In this document: piece by piece, positions 9,788-19,487 of the stretch | How positions within the stretch are numbered: the stretch's first letter is position 1 | Layout of the letters: each line of letters starts with the position of its first letter | NCBI GenBank assembly: GCA_007571135.1 | Contig: RKRY01000072.1 | Location: 1 to 34,729, forward strand | Reading direction: 5' to 3' | DNA from: Candidatus Nitrosopumilus sp. | GTDB lineage: Archaea; Thermoproteota; Nitrososphaeria; Nitrososphaerales; Nitrosopumilaceae | DNA length: 34,729 nt | Notes under the pieces: model-generated | Told to the model about the DNA's origin: nothing | The model's database searches: none | The model's input: the letters and a program-made list of their open reading frames with translations, nothing else | Translations under genes and position numbers: made by a program

Positions 9788-10132
9788 ATGTCAGCGGCAA
9801 CATTTGGACAATTAAAAGAACAGGAAGCGGCTAAAATCAAAGAAGCAGTCAAAAAGATACAAACTGCAAAAGTGGAACTAAAAAAACTCAAAAAGGAATC
9901 TCAAAAGAGGCTAAAAGCTGCAAAAGTAGCAGAGCAAAAACGTCGTAAGGAAGAAAAAATCAAGGCCAAACAAGCAACAAAAAAACAGAAACTTGAAAAA
10001 AAGAACAAGATCAGACTAGCAAAAAAGCAGATGAGAGAGACAAAGATTGCGGCTAGAAAGGAAGCTAAAACAAAGATCAAAAACGCAAAAAGAACCCTAA
10101 AGGAAGCCAAAAATGGCCCAAAAAAGAGCTAA
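9788..10132 (+). CDS. Small highly basic Lys/Ala-rich coiled-coil protein
   Basis: 114 aa ORF (KKLKKESQKRLKAAKVAEQKRRKEEKIKAKQATKKQKLEKKNK...). Confidence 0.75.
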   Translation: MSAATFGQLKEQEAAKIKEAVKKIQTAKVELKKLKKESQKRLKAAKVAEQKRRKEEKIKAKQATKKQKLEKKNKIRLAKKQMRETKIAARKEAKTKIKNAKRTLKEAKNGPKKS

Positions 10133-10881
10133 ATCTCCTTCCCAGACATCGACAAGACAAAGTTTTCATAAATTTTATGCCTCTTTATTTTTTCAGAATT
10201 TATGATTGAATCTAAATCAGAACCTCCAATTTTTTCAAGATGCCGGATAAAAATATCACAGTCATGAATTTGTCCCAAAAATTTTTGGAGTTTTTTCATG
10301 TTCAAAATCAAGTTTGAGACAGAGTCATCAGGCTTTAATTCCAAAACATACCTTAATCTCTTGGCTTTTTTTCTCAAGGCATGCAGCTCATTTACGTTTG
10401 ACTCATCTCCAATAACTCTTGGAAGATATTTTTTAAAGTCGCAGATCAGAGACGGGATTACCTTGTCAAATTTTTTTGAGATTTTTTCACCAGACTTTAT
10501 TTTAGGCGGTTTTAATTCTGAGATCTCCTCTGCAAGAGATATCGAATCATATATTCGTTCTAGTCTCTTTTTTTGTAATGTCAAGACAAGTTTTGATTCC
10601 GACTCATATCCATGCTCAGATAGTTTTTTTAAGATGATATCAAGGTCTCGTATCTTACTGTTTTTTGAAAAAAATACCCTGGATTTTTTCATGTATTTTT
10701 CAGAGGATTTTGATTTGGAGGATTTTGGGAAAATTGAATACGCAGACTCTAGGCACCTGATGGATATGCGCGCACCGTGAATGTTTTCTTTGTTCGGTTC
10801 GTCCAGATACGCAGCTAATCTTTCGCTGGCCAGGTCGTATTTTTTAAAGAAAATATCTAAAAAACCGTCAGAATCAGTCAT
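10129..10881 (-). CDS. CHAD-domain protein (polyphosphate-binding type)
   Basis: NIHGARISIRCLESAYSIF, LHALRKKAKRLRYVLEL, LGQIHDCDIFIRHLEK; adjacent to ppx/sixA genes. Confidence 0.85.
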   Translation of the reverse strand: MTDSDGFLDIFFKKYDLASERLAAYLDEPNKENIHGARISIRCLESAYSIFPKSSKSKSSEKYMKKSRVFFSKNSKIRDLDIILKKLSEHGYESESKLVLTLQKKRLERIYDSISLAEEISELKPPKIKSGEKISKKFDKVIPSLICDFKKYLPRVIGDESNVNELHALRKKAKRLRYVLELKPDDSVSNLILNMKKLQKFLGQIHDCDIFIRHLEKIGGSDLDSIINSEKIKRHKIYENFVLSMSGKEI

Positions 10882-11615
10882 GTTGCCTTTGCTAAAAATC
10901 TGCTGATTTGTTTTTGCAAGGAGAGATTTACTTGGTCTGCAGGTTTGTTGCCATCTACTGAGATTAGGCTGTATTTTTGCTTTAAAAATTCAAATTCCTT
11001 TGCAAGTCTCCTTTGATAAAGAATAAACGATTCAAACATGTCGTTTGACAATCCCAGATCTGCGCCTGACTCGTAATAGTCCAATGACTGGTGTTTTTCA
11101 AATACTCTGTGAACCAGCTTGAAGGGATCTACGTCTAAGTAAAATATCAAGTCAGGAACAAGGGCAAAACTGAACAGATCAGCAGACCACTGCCGCCTAA
11201 TTCCACGCACCGTATTTCTGGCCATCAGCGTGTAAACATATCGATCTGCCAATACGACATAACCTGCCTGCAAAGCAGGAATGATTTTGTGCTCTAACTG
11301 ATCGGCAAAATCGGCAGCGTAAAATAACGCATTTGTTCGTTTTCCAAGGGAAACATTTTGCTTGGCCTCCAAAATCCCATCACCAATTAATTCAGAACGC
11401 TTCAGGCCGGTATTGAGGACGGCAAACCCATCAGCTTCTAGTCTTGTCGTAATCATTTCAATCTGCGAGCTGCGGCCAGATGCGTCCGGGCCTTCAATCA
11501 CAACGAGTCTTCCACTGATCTCAAGATCATTTAGATAAGGAATTCCTCCAAATTTCCCATTTCCGTACCAAAGCGGCCTTCTTTTTGAACCTGCATGGGC
11601 CAGATCACTTAACAA
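10878..11615 (-). CDS. Thymidylate-kinase-like P-loop protein, paralog 1 (altered Walker A)
   Basis: GRLVVIEGPDASGRSSQIEMI, LADRYVYTLMARN; parallel architecture to the next gene. Confidence 0.82.
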   Translation of the reverse strand: MLSDLAHAGSKRRPLWYGNGKFGGIPYLNDLEISGRLVVIEGPDASGRSSQIEMITTRLEADGFAVLNTGLKRSELIGDGILEAKQNVSLGKRTNALFYAADFADQLEHKIIPALQAGYVVLADRYVYTLMARNTVRGIRRQWSADLFSFALVPDLIFYLDVDPFKLVHRVFEKHQSLDYYESGADLGLSNDMFESFILYQRRLAKEFEFLKQKYSLISVDGNKPADQVNLSLQKQISRFLAKAT

Positions 11616-11616
11616 T

Positions 11617-12345
11617 TCATGGTGCCTCCAGAACAGACCCTGTCATTTTTGGCGGAAGTAAGGCTTTTACTTTATCTCTCATGATCCTTTGCTGTTCCTT
11701 AATTCCAAGCGTTGCGTCAATGACAGTAAAGTTCTCTCTTTTGCTCATAGACTCGTATTGTTCAATAATTCTGCTTTGGAAAATTCTATAGCTTTCATAG
11801 ACATCCTTGCTGAGATTCAGATCCAGACCAGCTTCATAATATTTCAATTTTGGTCGTCCAGATAAAATTCTATCCATAGAAATGTCAATCGGAACGCGAA
11901 AGTAAAACGCAAGATCTGGCTTTAGTGCAAAGTCATACACTTTACGAACCCAGCTTGGGTTGCACCCCCTTGTAACATCACGAGCATATGCAGTGTAGAT
12001 ATACCTGTCTGCCAGAACAAAATAGCCTGCTCTGAGCAGAGGCAGGATATTTCTCTCAAATCTGTCTGCAAAATCAGTTGCATGCAACAGGCTAAAGGTC
12101 GTAGGAGTCAGATTAGCTTTTTTCTTGCCCTTTGAAGTGATGGATTTAACCAGATCAGAAGAGTTCCATTCGGTACGAAAAACTTCAAGATTGTTGTATC
12201 TGAGCCATTTTTCAAGTAATCGCAACTGAGTGGACTTTCCAGAACCGTCAATCCCCTCAACGACTATTAGTTTCCCAGGAATTCCATATTTTTTTAAAAA
12301 CTGACGCGGACTGTTCAAATCAACACCAAGGTAATCGCCTCCCAT
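11617..12345 (-). CDS. Thymidylate-kinase-like P-loop protein, paralog 2
   Basis: GKLIVVEGIDGSGKSTQLRLLEKWL, HATDFADRFERNILPLLRAGYFVLADRYIYTAYARD. Confidence 0.85.
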   Translation of the reverse strand: MGGDYLGVDLNSPRQFLKKYGIPGKLIVVEGIDGSGKSTQLRLLEKWLRYNNLEVFRTEWNSSDLVKSITSKGKKKANLTPTTFSLLHATDFADRFERNILPLLRAGYFVLADRYIYTAYARDVTRGCNPSWVRKVYDFALKPDLAFYFRVPIDISMDRILSGRPKLKYYEAGLDLNLSKDVYESYRIFQSRIIEQYESMSKRENFTVIDATLGIKEQQRIMRDKVKALLPPKMTGSVLEAP

Positions 12346-13962
12346 CTATAAATTTTCCAGAGTTTCTGTGGCATGGGAGACTCCCATTGGCTCTGATGGG
12401 GTATGCCCAGATGTTCTGTAATATATCGTAGAATCTATGTGAATACCAAGGATGCTCTCCATCTTTGTGCAAGCCTGCTGCAATAGCACTTCAGGGAATG
12501 TATTCTTTGATACATGCACCTTCAAGACTAGCAGGTTGTCAGAATCCATTTTTGGCTTGACCAAGGTTCCAGTTTTATGGAATATGTCGCACAGAGAGAC
12601 AACAGTTGAAATTTTTTTTATGATTTTCTTGTCAGATGGCTCTAAAACATCTTTGAATTTTGTGAGTAGGTGTTCGGCTTTTTTTTTCTTTTTTGAATAA
12701 ATTAACGACAGGGCAACGATGATCTGTTCGCGGTGAGACAGAATACTGTCATCATCTAATATCGTGTACAAAACATTGTCAACGTCTCGAAATGAAGAAA
12801 GCTTGTCAATTTGTAAAATAGCGTGGGCTAGTAATATTCTTTCTTTATCAGAGATTAATTTCATTGAGAACAGCAATCCAATCAGCTCTTCGACATATTC
12901 GGAAATTAAGCCGGGCTGGCATGACAGATGAACCAATTCTTGAACATGCTCAGCAGTAATTTGATGATGGGAAAATTCATCAGGATATTGCAGTGATAGC
13001 CAAAGAGTCCCCTCCCGCAATCCCTGAGCGCTGATTGTTAAAGAATGAAACTTTGATTTTTTCATCAGTTCGGCAATTACGATGGTGCCAGCCTTAATCG
13101 TGTCAGCACGGCTAGCACCAATCGAATCGATCCTAGCAATTTCTTCAGTGTCCTGTGAGAGCAATTCGTCTGAAAGGGAGTCAAAAGACTCTAAAGAAAT
13201 TTTATAATTATGCAATTTTTTCAACGGGTATGAAATTCTTTCCTGAGCGTGCTTGCCCAAAGCTCGCAGTGAGCCGCCAACGCCGACAAGTACGGCATCA
13301 TTAAAATCTGAAATTCCCAATTCGCCCCTATCTGGCAGAAGCTCTGTAACATGCTCCTTTAACTTCCGGAGCTGTTTTGAAGAAATGCCGCCTGGTGATG
13401 AGAATTTTTGTGTTAGCCGTAACGAACCCAGGGGTAGCGAAATGACTTTTTGAATCTCAAAATTATACGAGGAGACTATCTCAAGACTTCCGCCACCGAT
13501 ATCGAAGAACACCACGTGAGGCAGATTCAGTAAGCGTATTGCTCCAGCATATGAATAGAGGGCCTCTTCATATTCGGAGAGAATCTTGAAATTAAAGCCA
13601 GTTTCTTTTTGGATTTTTTCAACAAAGTATTCTTGATTAGATGCATCTCTAACGGCACTGGTTGCTACAGATATAATATAGTCGATTTGTTCAAAATCTG
13701 CAACATTTCTGAAATACTTTAAAATTTCAACGGCATCTTCGATGTAGCTTTCCTTAATTATTCCGTCTTGAAGTCCTTCGGCAAGCTTGACCCTTACGGA
13801 TTCTTGGTGATATGGCTTGTAGAAATTTTTTGAATCGACATTATAATTGACCATTTTTACAGAATTCGACCCAAGATCAATCACAGATGCCTTGCCCAGT
13901 GTGTTAGGAGAGGCAGATGTCTTCAATTCGTCAGATTTCATTTGACTCAATAATTTATCCAC
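12346..13962 (-). CDS. ppx: Exopolyphosphatase Ppx/GppA family
   Basis: SVIDLGSNSVKMVNY, VATSAVRDASNQEYFV, VVFFDIGGGSLEIV, ISAQGLREGTLW. Confidence 0.93.
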   Translation of the reverse strand: MDKLLSQMKSDELKTSASPNTLGKASVIDLGSNSVKMVNYNVDSKNFYKPYHQESVRVKLAEGLQDGIIKESYIEDAVEILKYFRNVADFEQIDYIISVATSAVRDASNQEYFVEKIQKETGFNFKILSEYEEALYSYAGAIRLLNLPHVVFFDIGGGSLEIVSSYNFEIQKVISLPLGSLRLTQKFSSPGGISSKQLRKLKEHVTELLPDRGELGISDFNDAVLVGVGGSLRALGKHAQERISYPLKKLHNYKISLESFDSLSDELLSQDTEEIARIDSIGASRADTIKAGTIVIAELMKKSKFHSLTISAQGLREGTLWLSLQYPDEFSHHQITAEHVQELVHLSCQPGLISEYVEELIGLLFSMKLISDKERILLAHAILQIDKLSSFRDVDNVLYTILDDDSILSHREQIIVALSLIYSKKKKKAEHLLTKFKDVLEPSDKKIIKKISTVVSLCDIFHKTGTLVKPKMDSDNLLVLKVHVSKNTFPEVLLQQACTKMESILGIHIDSTIYYRTSGHTPSEPMGVSHATETLENL

Positions 13963-14479
13963 CTATCTTTTTGAGTTGCCTTGGCGTCATCAATGACCGC
14001 AGTGAACCGTTAGGAATCCCGTTTTGAAATGACAGTCTAACATGTGCAAGCCCTCCTTTTTTTAGTGAGATATCTGTGTTGCCAGTCTTAATTGAGATCA
14101 TTTTTGAAATTAAACTGCCAAGATGAGGTTCGTGTCCAATCAACAGAATCGATGAATCGGGTTTTGTTTTATATAACTTTTGTAGAGTTAGTTCCGCATC
14201 GATCTCAGGCCTTAGCTCATTCCAAATTACAATAGCCTTTTTGATTTTTAGAAGTTTGGAGACGATATCAGCTGTCTGCCTTGCACGTACAAGCGGACTT
14301 GATATAATTGATGTGAATTCAAGTCCCATGACTTTAAACGATTTTGAAATCTGTTCTAATTCCTTAATTCCTGATTCAGTTAACCTACGTTTTGAATCAC
14401 TTCTGATTCTTTCTGATAGTACTTCAGCCTTGCCATGGCGCAAAATGTAGACATGCATACACCGAATTAAAAAATTCAA
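13955..14479 (-). CDS. sixA: Phosphohistidine phosphatase SixA-like
   Basis: MHVYILRHGKAE, SSPLVRARQTADIV, ILLIGHEPHLG. Confidence 0.9.
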   Translation of the reverse strand: MNFLIRCMHVYILRHGKAEVLSERIRSDSKRRLTESGIKELEQISKSFKVMGLEFTSIISSPLVRARQTADIVSKLLKIKKAIVIWNELRPEIDAELTLQKLYKTKPDSSILLIGHEPHLGSLISKMISIKTGNTDISLKKGGLAHVRLSFQNGIPNGSLRSLMTPRQLKKIGG

Positions 14480-14511
14480 TATATTTTAGGCAGGCAGGTA
14501 AATTTTGTAAT

Positions 14512-14521
14512 CTATATAGAA
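14512..14521 (-). promoter_or_regulatory. TTCTATATAG element upstream of the sixA-ppx operon
   Basis: Minus-strand TTTTCTATATAGATTAC; same core at 26730-26739 and 29713-29722. Confidence 0.5.
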
Positions 14522-14545
14522 AATAGAATCCCCAATCCTTGTGCG

Positions 14546-15355
14546 CTAGTCAGTAAAGACGGATTTCATTGCGTCAAAAGCACCTGCAACAGTATGGACT
14601 TTAGCAACAGAGTTTTCAACATTTAATTTTCTTAATTCCTCGGACGTAAATGGTCCAATTGACACTACAGACAACTTTGACAGATTCTCAAGTAGTGTTT
14701 CCTCAGAATAATCCTTTTGCATGATTTCAAAAAAACCACGGACCGACGAGGCGCTAGTAAATACCACGCCATCGATTCTGCCCTGAGAGAACAATTCCCT
14801 AAAGCCGTTCCATTGGGCGGTGTCCCTAAACGCACATACGTCATAAAGATAGATCTCAAGGACATCTATTCCTATCTTGTTTAACAGTTCCTTGAGAAAA
14901 GGAGCAGATGCCCCGCTGCGTGGAATAATGGCCTTTTTTCCAACGGCGTTAATTTTGGTAAATTCCTCGCCTACTCCAACTGAGGAAAATGTTTCAGACG
15001 GCTGATAATTTACTTTGATCCCCTCATTTTCAAGCGCAATAGTTGTTTTTGGCCCTACTGAGACGACCATTGTGTTTGCAATTGATAGTTGCAAGGTTCC
15101 TAGTTTTCCAGACTGTTTTGCAGTCTCAAATAGTAGTTTGACTGCTTTGGAACTCATGAAAACAGAATAATCGGGATTGTAAGTCTTGACAGATTCCAAA
15201 AATTCGTCCACAATTTTGTTGCCTTTGCTGACAAGCTCTATTGTAGGCAATGCTATAGGTGTTGCATTGTTTTGCTCAGCAAGAGAAACGAATTCTGATG
15301 CATCGTCTATTGAACGTGTAATGGCAATTGTCTTTCCATCAAGCATTATTTCCAC
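14546..15355 (-). CDS. hemD: Uroporphyrinogen-III synthase
   Basis: KTIAITRSIDDASEFVSLAEQNNATPIALPTIEL, GVVFTSASSVRGFFEI, VVSIGPFTSEELRKL; operon context. Confidence 0.88.
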   Translation of the reverse strand: MEIMLDGKTIAITRSIDDASEFVSLAEQNNATPIALPTIELVSKGNKIVDEFLESVKTYNPDYSVFMSSKAVKLLFETAKQSGKLGTLQLSIANTMVVSVGPKTTIALENEGIKVNYQPSETFSSVGVGEEFTKINAVGKKAIIPRSGASAPFLKELLNKIGIDVLEIYLYDVCAFRDTAQWNGFRELFSQGRIDGVVFTSASSVRGFFEIMQKDYSEETLLENLSKLSVVSIGPFTSEELRKLNVENSVAKVHTVAGAFDAMKSVFTD

Positions 15356-16086
15356 CCAATTGTATCAGACAGATCAACGACACTTCCAATGATTATGTTG
15401 GCAGGAGGGGCAATTTTGTTGGCCTTAATTTTTTTTGCAATGTTAGTTACGTTCCCTTTGATCATTCTTTGTTTAGGAGTCGTTCCGTTTTCGATAACTG
15501 CAACGGGGGTCCTTTTGTCCATGCCGCCTGCAACAAGTTGCTTGCAAATGGCATCAGCTCTTGACAAGCCCATCATAATTACAATGGTGTCAACTGACCT
15601 TGCGAGTCTACTCCACGCTACAGCGTCATTCTTCTTTTTGGGATCCTCATGACCAGTTACAAAGGCTACAGATGATGCATGTTTCCTATGAGTAAGCGGG
15701 ATTCCAGCATAAGTAGCAGAGCCTATTCCAGACGTGATGCCTGGAACAATCTCATATTTTACCTTGTGATCCTTAAGAAACTCTGCTTCTTCGCCTCCAC
15801 GGCCAAAGATGATGGGATCCCCGCCTTTTAGTCTGACAACATGCCTTTTTGATTTGGCATGTTGCACCATAAGATCATTGGTGGTGTTTTGATGAGTTGT
15901 GTCGTCTCCTACGGCCCTGCCAACATAGACTTTTTCAGTCTTTTTTGGAATCATAGAGATTATTTTTTTGCTTACAAGTCTGTCATACAAAACAATGTCT
16001 GCCTTTTGAAGGAGTTCTACTGCGCGCAAGGTAATTAGCCTGCCGTCTCCAGGACCTGCACCTACAAGATACACTTTGCCTTTCAT
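15346..16086 (-). CDS. cobA: Uroporphyrinogen-III C-methyltransferase
   Basis: KVYLVGAGPGDGRLITLRAVELLQKADIVLYDRLV, VRLKGGDPIIFGRGGEEAEFL, YAGIPLTHR. Confidence 0.95.
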   Translation of the reverse strand: MKGKVYLVGAGPGDGRLITLRAVELLQKADIVLYDRLVSKKIISMIPKKTEKVYVGRAVGDDTTHQNTTNDLMVQHAKSKRHVVRLKGGDPIIFGRGGEEAEFLKDHKVKYEIVPGITSGIGSATYAGIPLTHRKHASSVAFVTGHEDPKKKNDAVAWSRLARSVDTIVIMMGLSRADAICKQLVAGGMDKRTPVAVIENGTTPKQRMIKGNVTNIAKKIKANKIAPPANIIIGSVVDLSDTIGWK

Positions 16087-17018
16087 GACTTGTTCCACTC
16101 CTCTACTTTCTCCCTCCAATTTAATGCAAGATATTTGATGCCTTTTTCTTGTAGCTTTCTTCCTGCGTTATGTCCAATTGAAACAGGATCATTTTTAGGA
16201 CCGGAGACGGTGACCTGAAGAGATTTTTTTCCGTCAACTGAAAAAGCAGTTACAGTCAAAGTTGTTTCCCGGCCAGAAGACTTTGCATATGCGCCAATCG
16301 GAAATCTGCATCCAGAATCCACATAGTCAGATAACGCCCTTTCGGCTTCAATCTCCAACCTAGAGTCCTCATCTTCGATGCTTTTGAGCATCTTAATTGT
16401 TGGCAAGTCGCCTTCCCTTGCAACTATTGCAATTGCCCCCTGGCCCGGAGAAGGTGAAAAATCTTCAGTTGACAGTATTGCATGTTTGACGCCCACAGAC
16501 AGTCTGGAAAGTCCTGCCTTTGCAAGAACTATCGCATCGTAATCTTTGCCCGATGCCTTCTTTATCCTAGTCTCAATATTTCCACGGATTGGTTTTACTG
16601 TAACATCAGGTCTTTTTCTTGAAATCTGAACGGCACGTCGTAATGAGCTAGTTCCAATCACAGAACCGGGCCTTATTGACTCCAAAGTCGAACCGTCCAG
16701 AGAGATGAATGCATCATTTACTGCTTCGCGCTTAGGAACACAGGCCAGGATTAATCTTGGATCAAGTTTTGATGGAATGTCTTTTAGGCTATGGACGGCA
16801 AAATCTACCTCTTTTTGAGCGACTGCCCTATCGACCTCCTTTTCAAAGATTCCTTTTTGATCAATGGCAAAGATGGGTCTGCTGTCAGTATCGCCTTTTG
16901 TAGCGATAGGCTTTATCACAAATTCAAGATCAGAGTCTAAGTTTTGTAATTTTGAAATGACCCAATTTGTTTGGGCCACGGACAATCGGCTTCCCCTAGC
17001 GCCTACAACATACCTCAA
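16083..17018 (-). CDS. hemC: Porphobilinogen deaminase
   Basis: VVGARGSRLSVAQTNWV, AVHSLKDIPSKLDPRL, PIRGNIETRIKK, GQGAIAIVAREGD. Confidence 0.95.
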   Translation of the reverse strand: MRYVVGARGSRLSVAQTNWVISKLQNLDSDLEFVIKPIATKGDTDSRPIFAIDQKGIFEKEVDRAVAQKEVDFAVHSLKDIPSKLDPRLILACVPKREAVNDAFISLDGSTLESIRPGSVIGTSSLRRAVQISRKRPDVTVKPIRGNIETRIKKASGKDYDAIVLAKAGLSRLSVGVKHAILSTEDFSPSPGQGAIAIVAREGDLPTIKMLKSIEDEDSRLEIEAERALSDYVDSGCRFPIGAYAKSSGRETTLTVTAFSVDGKKSLQVTVSGPKNDPVSIGHNAGRKLQEKGIKYLALNWREKVEEWNKS

Positions 17019-18310
17019 TCTTTCACCGCCTTGAGCGCTAAGCGATAGGCATCGAGGGCCTTGTTCAAATCAGAGGAGGTGTGTGTATCTGAAAAAAAGA
17101 CAACCTCGAATTGGGAAGGGGCAATAAAGACACCATGCTTAAGAAGTGTATGAAACATTTTGTGAAATTTTTTTGCGTCAGCATTTAATGAAGTCTCGTA
17201 ATTTGTGACAGGCCTGTCAGAAAAGAAGATCTGCATCATTGAGGATGCAAAGTTGATCTGATGTGGAATGTGAAGATCAGTGGCCAGATCATCTAAAGCA
17301 CCGGAAAACCGCACACAGTGTTTTTCTAATTTTGAATATAGCTTGTTTTGAAGTTTTTCCAAAGTCCTTATCGAGGCCAAAGCCGCGCTTACTGCAACCG
17401 GATTTCCAGCAAATGTGCTTGCCTGATAGACATTGCCTTTCGGAGACAGCTGGTCCATAATCTGTTTCCGTCCCCCTACAGCTGCAATCCCAAACCCATT
17501 GCTTAATGCTTTTGCCATTGTCGTTATATCGGGTTTAATTCCGAAATATTTTTGGGCACCCCCTATTGAGACTCTAAATCCGGTAACTACCTCATCAAAA
17601 ATTAAAGGAATGCTGTTTTGTCGCGTAATCTTTCGCACATGCATTAAGAAATTTTTTTCAGGTAAAATCAGTCCCATGTTAGCTAGTATTGGTTCTACAA
17701 TAACACCGGCAATATCGTTATTTTTTTTGATAATGCCTTCAATATCCTCAGGATTGTTGTATTGTGCAACAAGAGTTTGTTTTGAAACTTCTTTAAGACC
17801 GCCCTCAGAGACAGAAATGCCATTGTGTGCAGAGCCTGATCCAGCCTTTACTAAGACTGAGTCATGTGCTCCATGATAGCATCCTTCAAATTTTATGATC
17901 TTATTTTTCTTGGTATAACCCCTTGCTAAACGAATCGCAGTCATCGTAGCTTCGCTACCCGTGTTCACTAAGCGTACCTTGTCAATTGAAGGGTAATTCT
18001 TTACAATATGCTTTGATAGTTTGGTCTCATTTTCAGTGGGAGCGCAATATAATGTTCCAAGTTTGAGCTGTTTTGATACAGAAGAGATAATTTCTTTTCT
18101 TCCATGTCCAAGTAGCAGTGCCCCATAGCCATTACAAAAATCAGTCAGTTTTTTGCCATCTGCATCCCAGATGGTGCTCCCGCTTGATCTTTTTACAAAG
18201 AATGGATAAGGTTCGAAATATCTAACTGGACTGTTTACTCCTGAAGGAATTACCCTTTTTGCATCATCAAATAATTTTTTGGATTTGGACAACATTCTGA
18301 CCATTTGGGA
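17015..18310 (-). CDS. hemL: Glutamate-1-semialdehyde 2,1-aminomutase (true start probably MVRMLSKSKKLFDDAKR, inside the track ORF)
   Basis: VIPSGVNSPVRYFEPYPFF, NTGSEATMTAIRLARGYT, FEGCYHGAHDSVLVKAGSG, LIFDEVVTGFR. Confidence 0.95.
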   Translation of the reverse strand, partial: SQMVRMLSKSKKLFDDAKRVIPSGVNSPVRYFEPYPFFVKRSSGSTIWDADGKKLTDFCNGYGALLLGHGRKEIISSVSKQLKLGTLYCAPTENETKLSKHIVKNYPSIDKVRLVNTGSEATMTAIRLARGYTKKNKIIKFEGCYHGAHDSVLVKAGSGSAHNGISVSEGGLKEVSKQTLVAQYNNPEDIEGIIKKNNDIAGVIVEPILANMGLILPEKNFLMHVRKITRQNSIPLIFDEVVTGFRVSIGGAQKYFGIKPDITTMAKALSNGFGIAAVGGRKQIMDQLSPKGNVYQASTFAGNPVAVSAALASIRTLEKLQNKLYSKLEKHCVRFSGALDDLATDLHIPHQINFASSMMQIFFSDRPVTNYETSLNADAKKFHKMFHTLLKHGVFIAPSQFEVVFFSDTHTSSDLNKALDAYRLALKAVKD

Positions 18311-18869
18311 TGTCATTATTATTCGTAATAACAGATTCGATATCTCCAAAGCAGGGCGGATTGTCAAAAATAAGATGGGTGGTGGTTCTTGCCTTTCAAG
18401 AAGGCAAAAGTTATTGGCACAGAGTTTGTGGCAGATAGTCATCAGATGGTACGATCCGGCACCTATGCTACCGGTAATTCTCCTACCCAACCAGCTATTA
18501 TTTTGATTAATGAATTTAACATTTTTCAGGTTTAGTTACATTTGCAGCATGCATCGCTACTTCAATTATGAGAGACAGATAAAAGAATATTTTTTGGAAA
18601 TCATGTAGAGACAGGCATGAAGAAAAGGAAATGAAAGGAGAAAAATCATGATTATCGCCATGGGACTTTGAGTTAAAATGCTTGCAACCAGTTGCCATCA
18701 GCACGACAGGCCAGACCACTAGTTGTAATAACGCTTCTCAACAAGACAGAAGACACTTTTGCCAGGTTTGCAGGATCAAGTTTGATCATAGTTGTAATAA
18801 TCACAGTAAACACAAGACTAGATAAGGGACTAAAGATGTTGGGCTGACCCAACATACGTCATCAATCTG

Positions 18870-19248
18870 TTTGGATCTCTGAATTGCTGTTTTTCTTTGT
18901 ATCATTGCACCGTTTGTAAGTAGCTGGAGACGACTCTTTGACAACTTGTTTTATGATGTCTGTCACCTCTTGAACTGTAAGATTTTGGAAAATGAGCAAC
19001 CGTTGTGCTCAGGTATGGCAAAGATCATAAATTTGTGAGATGTCTTCCTGTGATCTACGCCTGCTATTACATGCCTGACCTAATGAATTTTTGCTTCTTG
19101 CCATACAAAGGCCCACATACCATCCTTCATCTTCCTGATTTGACGTGACTTCATGAATTTTTGCTTCTTGCCATACAAAGGCAGCAGTCATTAAGCATGC
19201 ATAGGCAAAATTCAATAAAACAGGACTGTCGTTATTTTCGGTTATCAT
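18870..19248 (-). pseudogene. Decayed ORF of unknown family, interrupted by repeat-insert-repeat locus 3
   Basis: Deleting 19076-19145 joins MITENNDSPVLLNFAYACLMTAAFVWQEAKIHEV to RHVIAGVDHRKTSHKFMIFAIPEHNGCSFSKILQFKR in one frame. Confidence 0.55.
19076..19182. repeat. Repeat-insert-repeat locus 3: 37-bp direct repeat (19076-19112, 19146-19182; 2 mismatches) flanking a 33-bp insert
   Basis: tgac[c/t]t[a/c]atgaatttttgcttcttgccatacaaaggc twice; insert ccacataccatccttcatcttcctgatttgacg. Confidence 0.95.
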
Positions 19249-19487
19249 CTAAATTACTGTAATGTATAAGTCCATTATTTGGGTATGCAAATATCATCAC
19301 GTAAAGAAAAAATAAGTATCTCAAATGAGCCATACCTTAAAATTTTAATTTTATCGGTCACCACATTTTTGGAATTTGATTTTTGCATAAAGGTGGCAGG
19401 ATACTTGTCGATCTAAAAAACGTCACAAGGGATCAAAGAGAAGTGCATATAGATGTTGTAAAACAAATCTTCATAAAAATGAAATTT

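Noticed and set aside
18310-18490. N-terminal extension of the hemL track ORF
   Set aside because: The first about 60 codons do not resemble GSA aminomutase; the canonical start region is MVRMLSKSKKLFDDAKR.
18692-18815. Possible sixth repeat-insert-repeat at ttgcca...tagttgtaataa (offset 67-69 bp)
   Set aside because: Only 6- and 12-bp islands match and the offset is inconsistent; too weak to separate from chance.
18838-18853. Hairpin gttgggctgacccaac
   Set aside because: A perfect short inverted repeat with no poly-T tract or clear neighbouring gene end; not enough to call a terminator.
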